Counted from the stretch's first letter, positions 18,762 through 29,783 are shown. The stretch is 64,000 bases of DNA from Halalkalibacter alkaliphilus (GCF_023555415.1 NZ_JAKRYL010000003.1:186001-250000), one strand, 5' to 3'. The notes: a model not told the origin generated them from the sequence alone. A program made the numbers and translations.

Positions 18762-18797
18762 AAGGAGGAATAAGACGATTTTGCCTTATTCCTCCTT
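18762..18797 (-). terminator. Terminator after the YjcZ-like gene
   Basis: Perfect 13-bp stem AAGGAGGAATAAG/CTTATTCCTCCTT; TTTTGTT follows on the minus strand. Confidence 0.82.
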
Positions 18798-18804
18798 GAA
18801 ATTA

Positions 18805-18984
18805 TTAACAATGTCCGAACTTAGAAGCTCCAACAATGATAAGCAGGATGAAAAGTACTACGATTAACGCGAACCCTTTTCCAGCACCAGGTGCGTAAGC
18901 AGCACCCGCAACTACTGGAGCGCCGTAACCATATCCACAAGGGTCAGTACATCCGTGACCTGCACCATATCCGTAACCAAACAT
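18805..18984 (-). CDS. YjcZ-family small sporulation protein
   Basis: 59 residues: a Gly/Tyr-rich start ([11 protein letters not shown]), an Ala/Pro linker, then one hydrophobic helix [17 protein letters not shown] ending in HC. This is the layout of the YjcZ/YosA-type small membrane proteins made during sporulation in Bacillus. The ATG at 18984 follows AGGAGGAATGT; a longer frame upstream is not family-like. Cellular role of the family is poorly known. Divergent from ykyA across a 240-bp gap. Confidence 0.85.
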   Translation of the reverse strand: MFGYGYGAGHGCTDPCGYGYGAPVVAGAAYAPGAGKGFALIVVLFILLIIVGASKFGHC

Positions 18985-19225
18985 TTTTACATTCCTCCTT
19001 TTTCTCTTGCACCGCATTGCCTGCGATTCACTAACTACATTATGCATACATAGGCAAGTTGGTTGGACGAATGCCTATTTTTACGGATTCTTTTATAATT
19101 ATTTGATGGACAGGCTCATATTACAAAATAACTGTTCATATACTAGCTTTGAAATTGAAATATTGTTAATTTGTTCCGTTTGTTTTATGGTAGAGCTTTA
19201 GTACATGGTAAGGGGGAAAAGGCTG

Positions 19226-19876
19226 GTGAGTGTTAAGAAATGGGGAGCAGCACTTTTATTAACAATGTTTTTATTGACAGGGTGTGGGGAGAACCCGGCA
19301 GAAACAGTATATCAACATTTAGAAGCTGCAGTAGAATTAGAAGTGCCTTTTGAACAACAACAAGAACCTTTGCAAAAAGCTGAAATGAGAGAAAATGAAT
19401 TATTTGAAGAGATTATTTCACTTGGCATGGATGAATTTGAAGAAATAGTGGTACTAGCAGAAGAAGCAATCTCATCTATAAACTCTAGAGAATCCATGTT
19501 ATTACAAGAAAAAGAAAGTATAGAGGATGGTTATCAAGAGTTTCTAAAAATTGAGGAACAGTTTGAGGACATAGAGGGAGAGGAACTTAGCAATTTATTA
19601 GAGCAACTTAAATCAACTATGGATGAGCGTTATGAATACTATCAACAGTTATATGCTAGTTATAATGAAGCAATTAGCTTAGATAAGGCGTTATTTGAAA
19701 TGCTGCAGCAAGAAGATTTAACAATGGAATCCCTTCAAGAACAAATTGACAAAGTGAATGAGATATATGGGAGTGTAATTGAAAATAAGGAACGATTTAA
19801 TGAATCGACAGATCGTTATAACCAGGTGAAAAGGGAATTTTATAAAAAAGCGGAGCTTAATGTACAGTACGATTAG
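19226..19876 (+). CDS. ykyA: YkyA-type lipoprotein with coiled-coil region
   Basis: About 216 residues. The lipobox LLTGC near residue 20 predicts a membrane-anchored extracytoplasmic lipoprotein. The rest is acidic and heptad-rich (long Glu/Gln runs with regularly spaced Leu/Ile from about residue 40 to 210), predicting an elongated helical coiled coil. Position between def and pdhA matches B. subtilis ykyA. GTG at 19226 is preferred, 8 nt after AAGGGGGAA; an ATG at 19205 lies upstream of that site. The last codons form the left arm of the terminator. Function unknown. Confidence 0.85.
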   Translation: MSVKKWGAALLLTMFLLTGCGENPAETVYQHLEAAVELEVPFEQQQEPLQKAEMRENELFEEIISLGMDEFEEIVVLAEEAISSINSRESMLLQEKESIEDGYQEFLKIEEQFEDIEGEELSNLLEQLKSTMDERYEYYQQLYASYNEAISLDKALFEMLQQEDLTMESLQEQIDKVNEIYGSVIENKERFNESTDRYNQVKREFYKKAELNVQYD

Positions 19877-19898
19877 TACTGTACATTAAGCTCCTTTT
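19852..19898 (+). terminator. Terminator overlapping the end of ykyA
   Basis: Perfect 19-bp stem GGAGCTTAATGTACAGTAC with its complement, 5-nt loop containing part of the stop codon, then TTTT. Confidence 0.85.
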
Positions 19899-20033
19899 GC
19901 GTATGCAGCGCCAAATTACAAATAAAAAAACAAAACTGTACTAATATTGTGAGTCATTGATATATAACAAGGTGCTTTGGGAGTATTTACTATCTGCGTA
20001 GAAAAAAATCTTGAAAATAGATAAGTAAAAGGA

Positions 20034-20063
20034 TTGACGGAATTTGTAGATGTGATGTAGACT
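20034..20063 (+). promoter_or_regulatory. Candidate SigA promoter of the pdh operon
   Basis: TTGACG at 20034-20039, 18-bp spacer, TAGACT at 20058-20063. It would give a leader of roughly 240 nt before pdhA. The gap 19877-20308 (432 bp) also holds a 40-codon ORF; nothing else was recognised in it. Confidence 0.5.
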
Positions 20064-20136
20064 TAATTTTGTGAGTTGTGTTGTATCACTTTGGTGGTAA
20101 TTAGACTGATACAGTTGAGATTTTAAGGACGTAAAT

Positions 20137-21394
<1,258 letters not shown>

Positions 21395-21397
21395 CCT

Positions 21398-22375
21398 ATG
21401 GCACAAATGACAATGATTCAAGCGATTACGGATGCAATGCGTAATGAGCTTAAGAATAATGAAGATGTTCTTGTGTTTGGTGAAGACGTCGGTCAAAACG
21501 GTGGAGTATTCCGTGCGACAGAAGGCCTACAAAAAGAATTTGGTGAAGAGCGCGTATTTGATACGCCACTCGCGGAGTCTGGTATTGGTGGTTTAGCAAT
21601 TGGTTTAGGATTAACGGGGTTCCGTCCAGTTATGGAAATTCAATTCTTTGGTTTCTTGTTTGAAGTTTTTGATTCTCTTGCTGGTCAAATGAACCGTATG
21701 CGTTATCGTACAGGTGGCAAATTAACATCACCAATTACTGTTCGTTCTCCATTTGGTGGAGGGGTTAAAACACCAGAGATGCATGCTGATAGTTTAGAAG
21801 GGCTAGTTGCACAAACTCCAGGGTTGAAAGTAGTTATTCCTTCAACTCCTTATGATGCAAAAGGACTTTTGATTTCAGCAATTCGTGATAACGACCCTGT
21901 TGTATATCTTGAACATATGAAGCTATATCGCTCATTCCGTGGAGAAGTACCTGAAGAAGAGTACACAATTCCACTTGGTAAAGCAGATATTAAGCGTGAA
22001 GGAAAAGATTTAACTATTGTTACATACGGAGCAATGGTCCACTCTTCCCTTAAAGCAGCTGAAGAGCTAGAGAAAGAAGGCATTGATGTCGAGGTTATCG
22101 ACCTTATGACAATCAGTCCACTTGATATCGATACGATTCTTGCTTCTGTAGAGAAGACAAATCGAGCGATTGTTGTTCAAGAAGCTCAAAAGCAAGCGGG
22201 GATCGCAGCAAACGTAGTTGCTGAAATTACAGAACGAGCTATTTTAAGTTTGGAAGCTCCAGTACTTCGTGTAGCTGCACCTGATACTGTATATCCATTT
22301 GCACAAGCAGAAGATGCTTGGTTACCTGACTATAAAGGAATCATTGAAACAGCAAAGAAAGTTATTAATTTCTAA
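21398..22375 (+). CDS. pdhB: Pyruvate dehydrogenase E1 component, beta subunit
   Basis: 325 residues, normal length. Contributes the other half of the E1 alpha2-beta2 active site. Landmarks: [39 protein letters not shown], and the transketolase C-terminal domain from about residue 200 ([21 protein letters not shown]). Starts 3 bp after the pdhA stop behind AAAGGAG. A hairpin separates it from pdhC. Confidence 0.97.
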   Translation: MAQMTMIQAITDAMRNELKNNEDVLVFGEDVGQNGGVFRATEGLQKEFGEERVFDTPLAESGIGGLAIGLGLTGFRPVMEIQFFGFLFEVFDSLAGQMNRMRYRTGGKLTSPITVRSPFGGGVKTPEMHADSLEGLVAQTPGLKVVIPSTPYDAKGLLISAIRDNDPVVYLEHMKLYRSFRGEVPEEEYTIPLGKADIKREGKDLTIVTYGAMVHSSLKAAEELEKEGIDVEVIDLMTISPLDIDTILASVEKTNRAIVVQEAQKQAGIAANVVAEITERAILSLEAPVLRVAAPDTVYPFAQAEDAWLPDYKGIIETAKKVINF

Positions 22376-22397
22376 CCTAAACAAGAGACAAGCATAA

Positions 22398-22426
22398 GAA
22401 AAGGAAAGATTTTGTCTTTCCTTTTC
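22398..22426 (+). other. Intercistronic hairpin between pdhB and pdhC
   Basis: Perfect 11-bp stem GAAAAGGAAAG/CTTTCCTTTTC in the 93-bp gap, followed by only ATTT. Probably a partial terminator or RNA-stability element setting the E1 to E2/E3 ratio; that role is inference. Confidence 0.6.
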
Positions 22427-22468
22427 ATTTAAATTTAGTTTAAGAGGAATTAAAGGAGGCACTTCAAA

Positions 22469-23758
22469 GTGGCATATAATTTTAAACTTCCTGATATTGG
22501 TGAAGGTATTCACGAAGGTGAAATTGTAAAATGGTTTGTTAAACCAGGTGACGAAATTAAGGAAGATGACATTCTTCTTGAAGTTCAAAATGACAAAGCT
22601 GTTGTAGAGATTCCATCACCTGTTGACGGTAAAGTTCTTGAAGTTAAAGTAGAAGAGGGAACGGTTAGTATCGTTGGTGATGTTCTTTTAACGATTGATG
22701 CTGGAGATGCAAATCCTGCAGAAGATGAAGGTACTCCAGAAGCGGAAGAACCAGCTGCTAAGGAAGAAGTAGCAAAAACTTCTGAGCCGGCTGCTGATAC
22801 AGCAAATGATGAGGTAGATAGTGATGCTCGTGTAATCGCAATGCCTTCTGTACGTAAATATGCTCGTGAAAAAGGTGTTGCAATTCACAAAGTAAGTGGA
22901 ACTGGAAAAAATGGTCGTGTCGTTAAAGGAGATATCGATACATTCTTAAATGGTGGAGCGCAAGAAGCGCCAGCAGCACAAGCGCAAACAGAAGAAAAAG
23001 AAGCACCAGCTGCTGCAACACCACAAAAAACAGAGCCAGTTGCTATTCCTGTTGGTGAGTTAGAGCACCGTGTTCCTTTCAAAGGTGTTCGTAAAGCAAT
23101 TGCAAAAGCAATGGTGAATTCTAAGCACACAGCTCCTCATGTTACACACATGGATGAAGTGGAAGTTTCTGCTTTAGTTGCACACCGTAAAGAGTATAAA
23201 GGAATAGCTGCTGAACAAGGTACTAAGCTAACGTACTTACCATACGTTGTCAAAGCTCTTACAGCTGCTTTACGTAAATTCCCTGCACTTAATGCATCAA
23301 TTGATGATGCGAATGATGAAATTGTATACAAAAACTATTTCAACATTGGTATTGCTGCTGATACTGAGCATGGTTTATTTGTACCAGTTGTTAAAGATGC
23401 AGATCGTAAATCAATTTTTGCTCTTGCTGATGAAATTAATGAGTTGGCAGTTAAGGCACGTGATGGTAAACTTAGTGGTGCAGAAATGAAGGGCGGATCT
23501 GCCACAATTTCCAATGTTGGTTCAGCTCGTGGTCTTTGGTTCACTCCAGTTATTAATCATCCAGAAGTAGCCATTTTAGGTATTGGTCGTATCGAAGAGA
23601 AGCCGGTTGTAAAGAATGGCGAGATTGTAGCTGCTCCTGTACTAGCGCTTTCAATCAGTTATGATCACCGTCTTATTGATGGCGTTACAGCTCAGAATGC
23701 ACTAAACCACGTTAAACGCCTATTAAATGATCCACAATTATTATTAATGGAGGGGTAA
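22469..23758 (+). CDS. pdhC: Pyruvate dehydrogenase E2, dihydrolipoyl acetyltransferase
   Basis: 429 residues. Forms the core of the complex and transfers acetyl from lipoyl to CoA. Domain order: one lipoyl domain (1-78) with lipoylated K43 in NDKAVVEI, an Ala/Glu/Pro linker, the E1/E3-binding domain (about 118-153, [13 protein letters not shown] to GDIDTFL), a second linker, and the catalytic domain (about 200-429) with DHRLIDG. GTG start behind AAAGGAGGC. Confidence 0.97.
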   Translation: MAYNFKLPDIGEGIHEGEIVKWFVKPGDEIKEDDILLEVQNDKAVVEIPSPVDGKVLEVKVEEGTVSIVGDVLLTIDAGDANPAEDEGTPEAEEPAAKEEVAKTSEPAADTANDEVDSDARVIAMPSVRKYAREKGVAIHKVSGTGKNGRVVKGDIDTFLNGGAQEAPAAQAQTEEKEAPAAATPQKTEPVAIPVGELEHRVPFKGVRKAIAKAMVNSKHTAPHVTHMDEVEVSALVAHRKEYKGIAAEQGTKLTYLPYVVKALTAALRKFPALNASIDDANDEIVYKNYFNIGIAADTEHGLFVPVVKDADRKSIFALADEINELAVKARDGKLSGAEMKGGSATISNVGSARGLWFTPVINHPEVAILGIGRIEEKPVVKNGEIVAAPVLALSISYDHRLIDGVTAQNALNHVKRLLNDPQLLLMEG

Positions 23759-23760
23759 GC

Positions 23761-25170
23761 ATGGTTGTAGGAGATTTCGCAAATGAAGTAGACACACTTG
23801 TCATCGGTTCTGGTCCTGGTGGATATGTTGCAGCAATTCGCGCTGCGCAACTAGGACAAAAAGTAACAATTGTAGAAAAAGGAGAAATGGGCGGCGTTTG
23901 TCTAAACGTTGGTTGTATTCCTTCAAAAGCATTAATTGCTGCAGGTCACCGCTTTCATAATGCAAAGCATTCTGAAGACATGGGAATTATTGCAGAAAAA
24001 GTTTCCATTAACTTTGAGAAAGTACAAGAATGGAAAGCTTCAGTTGTTAAAAAGTTAACTGGTGGAGTAGAAGGACTTCTTAAAGGAAACAAAGTAGAAA
24101 TTGTTCGTGGTGAAGCGTATTTTGCGTCTGAAAACTCTGTCCGTATCATGGATGAGAAAAGTGCACAAACATACAATTTTAAAAATTGCATCATTGCAAC
24201 AGGTTCTACCCCTATAGAAATTCCTGGTTTCAAATACACGGATCGCGTCATTAATTCAACAGGTGCCCTAGCTCTTAAAGAAGTGCCTAAGAAAATGGTC
24301 GTTATTGGTGGAGGGTACATTGGGATTGAATTAGCTGGTGCTTATGCGAATATGGGAACAGAAGTTGTTGTTCTCGAAGGTTCGAAGCAAATTCTTGGCG
24401 GTTTTGAAAAACAAATGGCTAAGGTTGTAGAACGTCGTTTGAAAAAGAACGGTGTTGAATTCAAGATGGAAGCACTTGCTAAAGGTGTTGAAGAAACAAA
24501 AGACGGTGTAAAAGTGACAGCTGAGGTGAAAGGTAAGGAAGAAGTCTTCGAGGCTGACTACTGCTTAGTAACGGTTGGACGTCGTCCGAATACAGATGAG
24601 ATTGGACTTGAGCAAATTGGTGTTGAAACAACAGATCGCGGAGTTGTTAAGATTGATAAGCAGTGCCGTACAAACGTTTCAAATATCTATGCAATTGGTG
24701 ATATCGTAGAAGGACCACCATTAGCTCACAAAGCTTCTTATGAAGGCAAAATTGCTGCTGAAGCAATTGCAGGTGAAAAGTCTGAAATAGACTACCTAGC
24801 GATTCCGGCTGTTGTATTCTCTGATCCTGAGCTAGCAAGTGTCGGATATACAGAAGCAGAAGCAAAAGATGCTGGATTTGATGTTATTGCATCGAAATTC
24901 CCATTTGCTGCTAATGGACGTGCGTTATCTCTAAACGAAACAGATGGGTTTATGAAGCTTGTTACTCGTAAAGAGGATGGACTCGTTATTGGTGCTCAAG
25001 TAGCTGGCCCTAATGCTTCTGATATGATTGCAGAATTAGGTCTTGCAATTGAAACTGGAATGACTGCAGAAGATATTGCATTAACGATTCATGCTCATCC
25101 TTCTTTAGGTGAAATTACAATGGAAGCAGCAGAAGTTGCCCTTGGAACACCAATTCATATAGTTAAGTAA
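23761..25170 (+). CDS. pdhD: Dihydrolipoamide dehydrogenase (E3)
   Basis: 469 residues. Flavoprotein that reoxidises dihydrolipoamide with NAD+, shared by PDH and possibly other 2-oxoacid complexes. Visible: FAD site [18 protein letters not shown], redox disulfide [18 protein letters not shown] site [19 protein letters not shown], second FAD motif [10 protein letters not shown], and catalytic HAHPSLGE near the C-terminus. Starts 2 bp after pdhC behind GGAGGGG. Closes the operon; terminator follows directly. Confidence 0.98.
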   Translation: MVVGDFANEVDTLVIGSGPGGYVAAIRAAQLGQKVTIVEKGEMGGVCLNVGCIPSKALIAAGHRFHNAKHSEDMGIIAEKVSINFEKVQEWKASVVKKLTGGVEGLLKGNKVEIVRGEAYFASENSVRIMDEKSAQTYNFKNCIIATGSTPIEIPGFKYTDRVINSTGALALKEVPKKMVVIGGGYIGIELAGAYANMGTEVVVLEGSKQILGGFEKQMAKVVERRLKKNGVEFKMEALAKGVEETKDGVKVTAEVKGKEEVFEADYCLVTVGRRPNTDEIGLEQIGVETTDRGVVKIDKQCRTNVSNIYAIGDIVEGPPLAHKASYEGKIAAEAIAGEKSEIDYLAIPAVVFSDPELASVGYTEAEAKDAGFDVIASKFPFAANGRALSLNETDGFMKLVTRKEDGLVIGAQVAGPNASDMIAELGLAIETGMTAEDIALTIHAHPSLGEITMEAAEVALGTPIHIVK

Positions 25171-25176
25171 TTGAAA

Positions 25177-25226
25177 GGGGTGTCTCAAAAGGTCTGTTCC
25201 GGACTTTTGGGACAGCCCCTTTTTTA
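25177..25226 (+). terminator. Terminator of the pdh operon
   Basis: Stem of about 18 bp (GGGGTGTCTCAAAAGGTC with GACTTTTGGGACAGCCCC, one mismatch) followed by TTTTTT. Resembles the dapL terminator in arm sequence. Confidence 0.92.
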
Positions 25227-25248
25227 TTTTTATGTACATTAAAAGGTT

Positions 25249-25713
25249 TTATAGCAAAAAATCCAGTTTCTCTATAAAAGAGATACTGGATTTTTGTATG
25301 TATTCAATTGAGGTGAGGTTTATCTTCGGTGTCTTCTCAAGTTGAAATACTTCCATTAAATGTGTTAATATTTCGTCTTTTGTAAATATACCTTCCATGC
25401 GTAAGTCCTCTTGATCACCGGTTATTACGAGCATAGTTGGGAATTGTTCGATGTTAAAATAACGAATTACCTCACGTTCATTTGCGTCAATAATTAAAAA
25501 CGAAGGGATTTCACTTGGATAATTTTGTTTTAGTTCAAGGAACGCGTCATAATATGTCTTCTCATCTTGCATAGTAGAAGAATCTGAAAAAAGGACAGTA
25601 ATTGTTTCGTCAGTATGTTGCTCTAAAGGATTTTCTATCGACGATGCTGCAGAAAAGCACGAGTTTAATAATAGAATTGATCCAATTATCATCACTTCGA
25701 CATACTTGTCCAT
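25249..25713 (-). CDS. Thioredoxin-like lipoprotein lacking a CxxC motif
   Basis: 154 residues. An N-terminal hydrophobic stretch ends in LLNSC, a lipobox, so the product is probably an extracytoplasmic lipoprotein. The body has the thioredoxin pattern: strand ITVLFSD, strand FLIIDANEREVI, then FNIEQFPTMLVI with the cis-proline. Where CxxC is expected there is DSSTMQ, and no other cysteine exists, so it cannot act as a classical redox enzyme. It may bind a partner or be a chaperone-like relative. A hairpin at 25255-25296 lies inside the last codons. Not part of the B. subtilis order here. Confidence 0.7.
   Translation of the reverse strand: MDKYVEVMIIGSILLLNSCFSAASSIENPLEQHTDETITVLFSDSSTMQDEKTYYDAFLELKQNYPSEIPSFLIIDANEREVIRYFNIEQFPTMLVITGDQEDLRMEGIFTKDEILTHLMEVFQLEKTPKINLTSIEYIQKSSISFIEKLDFLL
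25255..25296 (-). terminator. Hairpin inside the 3' end of the thioredoxin-like gene
   Basis: CAAAAATCCAGT pairs with ACTGGATTTTTG, with a further TCTCT/AGAGA inside. The whole hairpin lies in coding sequence just before the stop, so gene end and terminator overlap. Confidence 0.55.
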
Positions 25714-25852
25714 TACTAGTCACATCCTCTTTCTAAAATTACATTTTTTTACTAATTGCATTATGTTACTTCATTTTATCACGCATTGATTCACTTAGGA
25801 TATTTATTATTTAAATGTAATCAAATAGAAATATTTAGGACTTTTATATGAC

Positions 25853-25896
25853 AAAAGACGCCTCTCCTTGGTGGGGAAACCGGAGAAACGTCTTTT
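25853..25896 (-). terminator. Terminator after the second BCCT gene
   Basis: AAAAGACG/CGTCTTTT outer stem with CTCC/GGAG inside. Confidence 0.68.
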
Positions 25897-25918
25897 AGAT
25901 TTTATTATTTATATAGTT

Positions 25919-27535
25919 TTATTTCTTCTTTTTTAGCTCTGCTTTTTCTTTTTTAAAGGCAGATTTTTCTTCTTTTAATCTTTCGCGCTCTTGTTTGAGC
26001 TCATATCGTTCAAGACGAATACGTTCTTTTTCAGTTGCTAAAATTGGCTTTTCTGCTTTTAATGATTTCATAATAGAGAAAATCATCATAATCATAATAA
26101 TTGTAAAAGGGAGGGCGGCGATGATTGCTGCTGTTTGCAAGGCTCCTAACCCTTTCTCTGTAGAAAGTAGAACTGCTGCTGTTGCAGAAATAATCAGACC
26201 CCAAACAAATTTCACTCCATTTGGTGGGTTTAAATTTCCGTTCGTTGTTTGCATTCCCAGTACGACTGTGGCTGAATCAGCCGATGTTACAAAGAAAGAG
26301 GAAATCAAAAACACAGCAATAATGGAAAGGAGTAACCCAAGTGGAAATTGTTCGAGTACGGCAAACAGAGCTACTTCCATACCACCTTCAGACATCGTTC
26401 CCATAATGTCGGCTGTACCAAGTCTTTGTAGTTGAATTCCTGTCCCACCGAAGACAGCAAACCACAAAGCACCGAAGATAGATGGAACAGCAAGTACACC
26501 AACAACAAACTCTCTAATAGTACGTCCTTTCGAAACGCGTGCTATAAATGTTCCTACAAATGGCGCCCATGAAATCCACCATGCCCAATAGAAAATAGTC
26601 CATCCTTCAACCCAAGTCGTCTCAGGGTTGTAAACATCGAGCCTGAAGCTCATTCCAGCAAGATTTTGAAGGTAACTACCAATGCCTTGTGTGAAAACGC
26701 CCATAATGTAGCTAGTCGGACCAAATAATAAGACAAATAACATTAATGAAATAGCAAGATACACGTTTGTTTTACTTAAAATACGAATTCCTTTATTTAG
26801 ACCAGTTTGGGCTGATATCATAAATAGTATAGTAACAATAAGGATGACAATAAGTTGAAGCATCACTTCATTTATCGTTTGTAAGCCTGGTATCAGATAT
26901 GAAAGCCCAGCTGAAATTTGGGCAGCTCCAAATCCTAAAGATGTAGCTACTCCAAAAATTGTTGCAAAAACAACCAATACATTAATTGATGTACCTAAAC
27001 CGCCATTTGCTCTTTCTCCTAACAATGGTTCTAGGACGGCACTCATAACAGCTGGCGACTCTTTTCTAAATCTAAAATATGCTAGTGCTAATGCGACGAT
27101 AGAATAAATCGCCCATGGATGTAAGCCCCAATGGAAAAAGGCGTAGCGCATCGCTTCACCAGCAGCTTGTGTGGAACCAGGTTCTGCTGTAGGAGGCTCA
27201 AAGAAATGATATAGTGGTTCCGCAACGCCCCAAAAGACAAGTCCGATTCCCATTCCGGCAGTAAATAAAAAAGAAAACCAGGTTAGATAGTTATATTCAG
27301 GTTTATCATCGGGTTTACCGAGTTTAATTCTGCCGTATGGGCTAAATATTAAATATAAACAAAAAATCAAAAATCCAGTAGCGGCTAAAAGATAAAACCA
27401 CCCTAATTCATTCGTAATAAAACCTTGAATGCTTGTTGTAACTGCTTCTAGATTATTTGGAGCAACGATTCCCCAAATAATAAAGGCGACTGCAATTGCA
27501 ACTGAAATTGTAAAAACAGGTGTCACTTTCTTCAT
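25919..27535 (-). CDS. BCCT-family glycine betaine/choline/carnitine transporter
   Basis: 538 residues, twelve predicted membrane helices. Complete BCCT pattern: GMGIGLVFWGVAEPLYHF near residue 85, GLHPWAIYS, and the Trp box TIFYWAWWISWAPFVGTFIARVSKGRT. ATG at 27535 is chosen (MKKVTPVF), 9 nt after AAAGG; two in-frame codons upstream lie too close to that site. The cytoplasmic C-terminal tail of about 40 residues is almost wholly Lys/Glu (ERIRLERYELKQERERLKEE and beyond), likely a charged helix of the type used for osmosensing in BetP. Osmolyte identity not determinable. Related in sequence to the partial gene at the window start. Confidence 0.94.
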   Translation of the reverse strand: MKKVTPVFTISVAIAVAFIIWGIVAPNNLEAVTTSIQGFITNELGWFYLLAATGFLIFCLYLIFSPYGRIKLGKPDDKPEYNYLTWFSFLFTAGMGIGLVFWGVAEPLYHFFEPPTAEPGSTQAAGEAMRYAFFHWGLHPWAIYSIVALALAYFRFRKESPAVMSAVLEPLLGERANGGLGTSINVLVVFATIFGVATSLGFGAAQISAGLSYLIPGLQTINEVMLQLIVILIVTILFMISAQTGLNKGIRILSKTNVYLAISLMLFVLLFGPTSYIMGVFTQGIGSYLQNLAGMSFRLDVYNPETTWVEGWTIFYWAWWISWAPFVGTFIARVSKGRTIREFVVGVLAVPSIFGALWFAVFGGTGIQLQRLGTADIMGTMSEGGMEVALFAVLEQFPLGLLLSIIAVFLISSFFVTSADSATVVLGMQTTNGNLNPPNGVKFVWGLIISATAAVLLSTEKGLGALQTAAIIAALPFTIIMIMMIFSIMKSLKAEKPILATEKERIRLERYELKQERERLKEEKSAFKKEKAELKKKK

Positions 27536-27699
27536 TTTCATCAACCTTTCTTTAAAAACCAACTTCTACCGTACCATAAACTTGAAATAGAGTGCAAAAG
27601 ATTTAATCGGCTTCATGTAATTACCCGCTTGTATTCGAATGAAAACCAATAATTTAATTTTATGAAAAAAAAGAAGATCACATTTCACATTTCATTGCC

Positions 27700-28740
27700 T
27701 CAATCATATAACGCCTGTTTTTGGAATATATAAGTTGGATAGCTTGTTTCTTCCATAGAAAACCTTCGTTCATCTGTGGTGATTTGTGCTAATTCCGATG
27801 TAACTTCATTCAGCGAGATAAGCTCGTGACATATTTGGGATAAAAATGAATCTTGCTTATTTTGCTCAGAACGTAGTTGTTTAATTTTTTCTATATTTAT
27901 AAAATGAGCAGTTGTTATTTGGTGATAATGATCTTCATAAATGTTACAAAATGATTTGATTGTATTACGAAGAAGGTCCTTTTCCTTTTTAGATAAAGAT
28001 TGATTTAAGCGTAGATGACAAATTTTCCCTAAATGAAAAAGAGTAAGGTGTAAGTAATCTAATTTCTTTTGTAAGTAACCGAAAGACCTTCGCTCAAATT
28101 CACATGATCGCCTATATTGCCACTCATCATGTTGAAATTGTGTTAATTGGTAGGCCTTTGTGAGCTCTTCGTGTAAGTGCCGATAATAATGTGTGCGATC
28201 CACTGTATCGTCTAATAAATGGGATTCAAGGATCAAGGCAAATTTATTCGCTGTTTGTTGATATAAAGCATCTACTTTCTTTACTAGAATCGGTCCAAAT
28301 TTAGGTGGAAGAATAACAAAATTAACAAAGGTTGAAACAATAATCCCGATCGATGTACCAGAAATTCTAATAGAAAAGTCAAAAATAGCATGATCTGTTG
28401 TACCTGGAATCATGGCTACTGCAGTTAATGTGGCAACTAGTGTTCCCGTATCAAGCTTAAGTTTTGAACAAGCGATTATTGTCAGCATTGCTACAAGTGC
28501 ATAAGTGATTGCGTTTTGGCCGAGAACAAAATCAGCAGCAATAGCAAACGTTGCACCAAGAGCGGCGGCAGGTAAACGGATCATTCCTTTTTTAAGAGAA
28601 TCAGCAGCTGTGGGTTCTGTTGTAACAATAGCGGTTATAACTGCAAACGTAGGTGGTAAATTAATAAGGTGGCAAATAAAAGCTGTTATGAAAACAGCGA
28701 CACCCGTTTTTATTACACGTCTCCCAATCCAGCTTTTCAT
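27700..28740 (-). CDS. FUSC/ArAE-type membrane protein (aromatic acid exporter family, DUF939)
   Basis: 346 residues. N-terminal half has about five or six hydrophobic helices (VIKTGVAVFITAFICHLINLPP, then AAALGATFAIAADFVLG, ITYALVAMLTIIACSKL and IGIIVSTFVNFVILPPKF); the C-terminal half is hydrophilic and helical. The early PTFAVITAIVTTEPTAADSLKKG motif is characteristic of this Gram-positive family. Family members are proposed to export aromatic or organic acids; substrate unknown. AAGGAG lies 11 nt before the ATG. Divergent from the deacetylase gene, with an inverted repeat between them. Confidence 0.85.
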   Translation of the reverse strand: MKSWIGRRVIKTGVAVFITAFICHLINLPPTFAVITAIVTTEPTAADSLKKGMIRLPAAALGATFAIAADFVLGQNAITYALVAMLTIIACSKLKLDTGTLVATLTAVAMIPGTTDHAIFDFSIRISGTSIGIIVSTFVNFVILPPKFGPILVKKVDALYQQTANKFALILESHLLDDTVDRTHYYRHLHEELTKAYQLTQFQHDEWQYRRSCEFERRSFGYLQKKLDYLHLTLFHLGKICHLRLNQSLSKKEKDLLRNTIKSFCNIYEDHYHQITTAHFINIEKIKQLRSEQNKQDSFLSQICHELISLNEVTSELAQITTDERRFSMEETSYPTYIFQKQALYD

Positions 28741-28785
28741 ATCAACACGAACTCCTTAGGTGAAAATTGTTTTTTTCGGTCAGTA

Positions 28786-28814
28786 CATACTAAATAAGTC
28801 CTACGTTTAGTATG
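28786..28814. promoter_or_regulatory. Inverted repeat between divergent genes (candidate operator)
   Basis: Perfect 9-bp arms CATACTAAA and TTTAGTATG separated by 11 bp, in the 148-bp region between the divergent FUSC and deacetylase genes. No T tract follows in either direction, arguing for a protein site rather than a terminator. Confidence 0.4.
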
Positions 28815-28888
28815 AGAGAGAAAAAAGGAAGTTATACTCCATTTTTCGACATGAGCGTATGTTAGGAGAGAAAGGATGAGGTAATTCA

Positions 28889-29728
28889 ATGAAACGACTT
28901 CTTATCATGGTCATCTTATTTATTATGAGCTTATTCATGTTAGTCGGATGTCAAAATGATCACGTTGAAAGCGAAGTAGAAGTTGAAGAGGAAATAGAAG
29001 AAAAAGTAAAAGAAGAGGAGGGAAGGGGAGTTGAACCTGTTCAAGAGGAGGAATTAGAAAGTGTGGATGTGGAATCAGAAGTTTTGAATGAAATTGAAAA
29101 AAAATATACAATTAACAAAACGAATTGGTTAGTTGAACCGATAGATGATGCATCTGATCAAGTAGTTCTAATAACGATAGATGATGCGCCTGAACACTAT
29201 AGTGTAGCTATGGCAGAAATATTAAAACGTCTAGAAGCTGGAGCCATTTTTTTTGTAAATGGGCATTTCTTGCAAACGGAAGAAGACCGAGAAAAACTGA
29301 AAAGAATTCATGAACTAGGCTTTGAAATCGGGAATCATACGATGACACATCCGAATATGAGCCAATTGTCACGAGAAGATCAAAAAAATGAGATAATTCA
29401 ATTAAACCGTTTAATTGAAGGTATCATTGGAGAACGACCAAGGTTTTACCGGGCACCTTTTGGAGTAAATACTGAAACGTCTAATGAAGTTGTAGAAGCG
29501 GAAGGGATGCAATCAATGAATTGGACGTATGGTTATGATTGGGAGAACGAGTATCAAGAAGCGGACGCATTAGCTGATATCATGGTTAATAGTCCCCTGC
29601 TTACAAAAGGGGCGAATCTGTTAATGCATGATCGAATGTGGACCAAAGAAGCATTAGAAGATATTGTTATTGGACTTAGGGAACAAGGTTATGAAATTGT
29701 TCATCCTAATGAAATTGCAACGAATTAA
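28889..29728 (+). CDS. Polysaccharide deacetylase lipoprotein (NodB/CE4 domain)
   Basis: 279 residues. Lipobox LVGC near residue 18, an acidic Glu-rich linker (about 22-70), then a CE4 domain. Metal and catalytic motifs: ITIDDAPEH (TFDDGP variant retaining both Asp), GNHTMTHPNMS with two metal histidines, RAPFGVNT, the DW of GYDWENEY, and LLMHD. Acts outside the membrane, removing N-acetyl from peptidoglycan or another glycan. ATG behind GATGAGGT. The unusual Ala for Gly in the first motif may affect activity. Part of the accessory block between pdhD and speA. Confidence 0.92.
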   Translation: MKRLLIMVILFIMSLFMLVGCQNDHVESEVEVEEEIEEKVKEEEGRGVEPVQEEELESVDVESEVLNEIEKKYTINKTNWLVEPIDDASDQVVLITIDDAPEHYSVAMAEILKRLEAGAIFFVNGHFLQTEEDREKLKRIHELGFEIGNHTMTHPNMSQLSREDQKNEIIQLNRLIEGIIGERPRFYRAPFGVNTETSNEVVEAEGMQSMNWTYGYDWENEYQEADALADIMVNSPLLTKGANLLMHDRMWTKEALEDIVIGLREQGYEIVHPNEIATN

Positions 29729-29783
29729 CGAATTAGTGAAAGCTAATTCTAGAGCCCCTGAAAAAGGTGAAAACCAGAATGCA

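Noticed and set aside
23955..24320. 121-codon minus-strand frame in pdhD
   Set aside because: Shadow of the dihydrolipoamide dehydrogenase frame.
25995..26435. 146-codon frame on the plus strand inside the BCCT gene
   Set aside because: Antisense shadow of a conserved membrane-protein gene; no family features or ribosome site.
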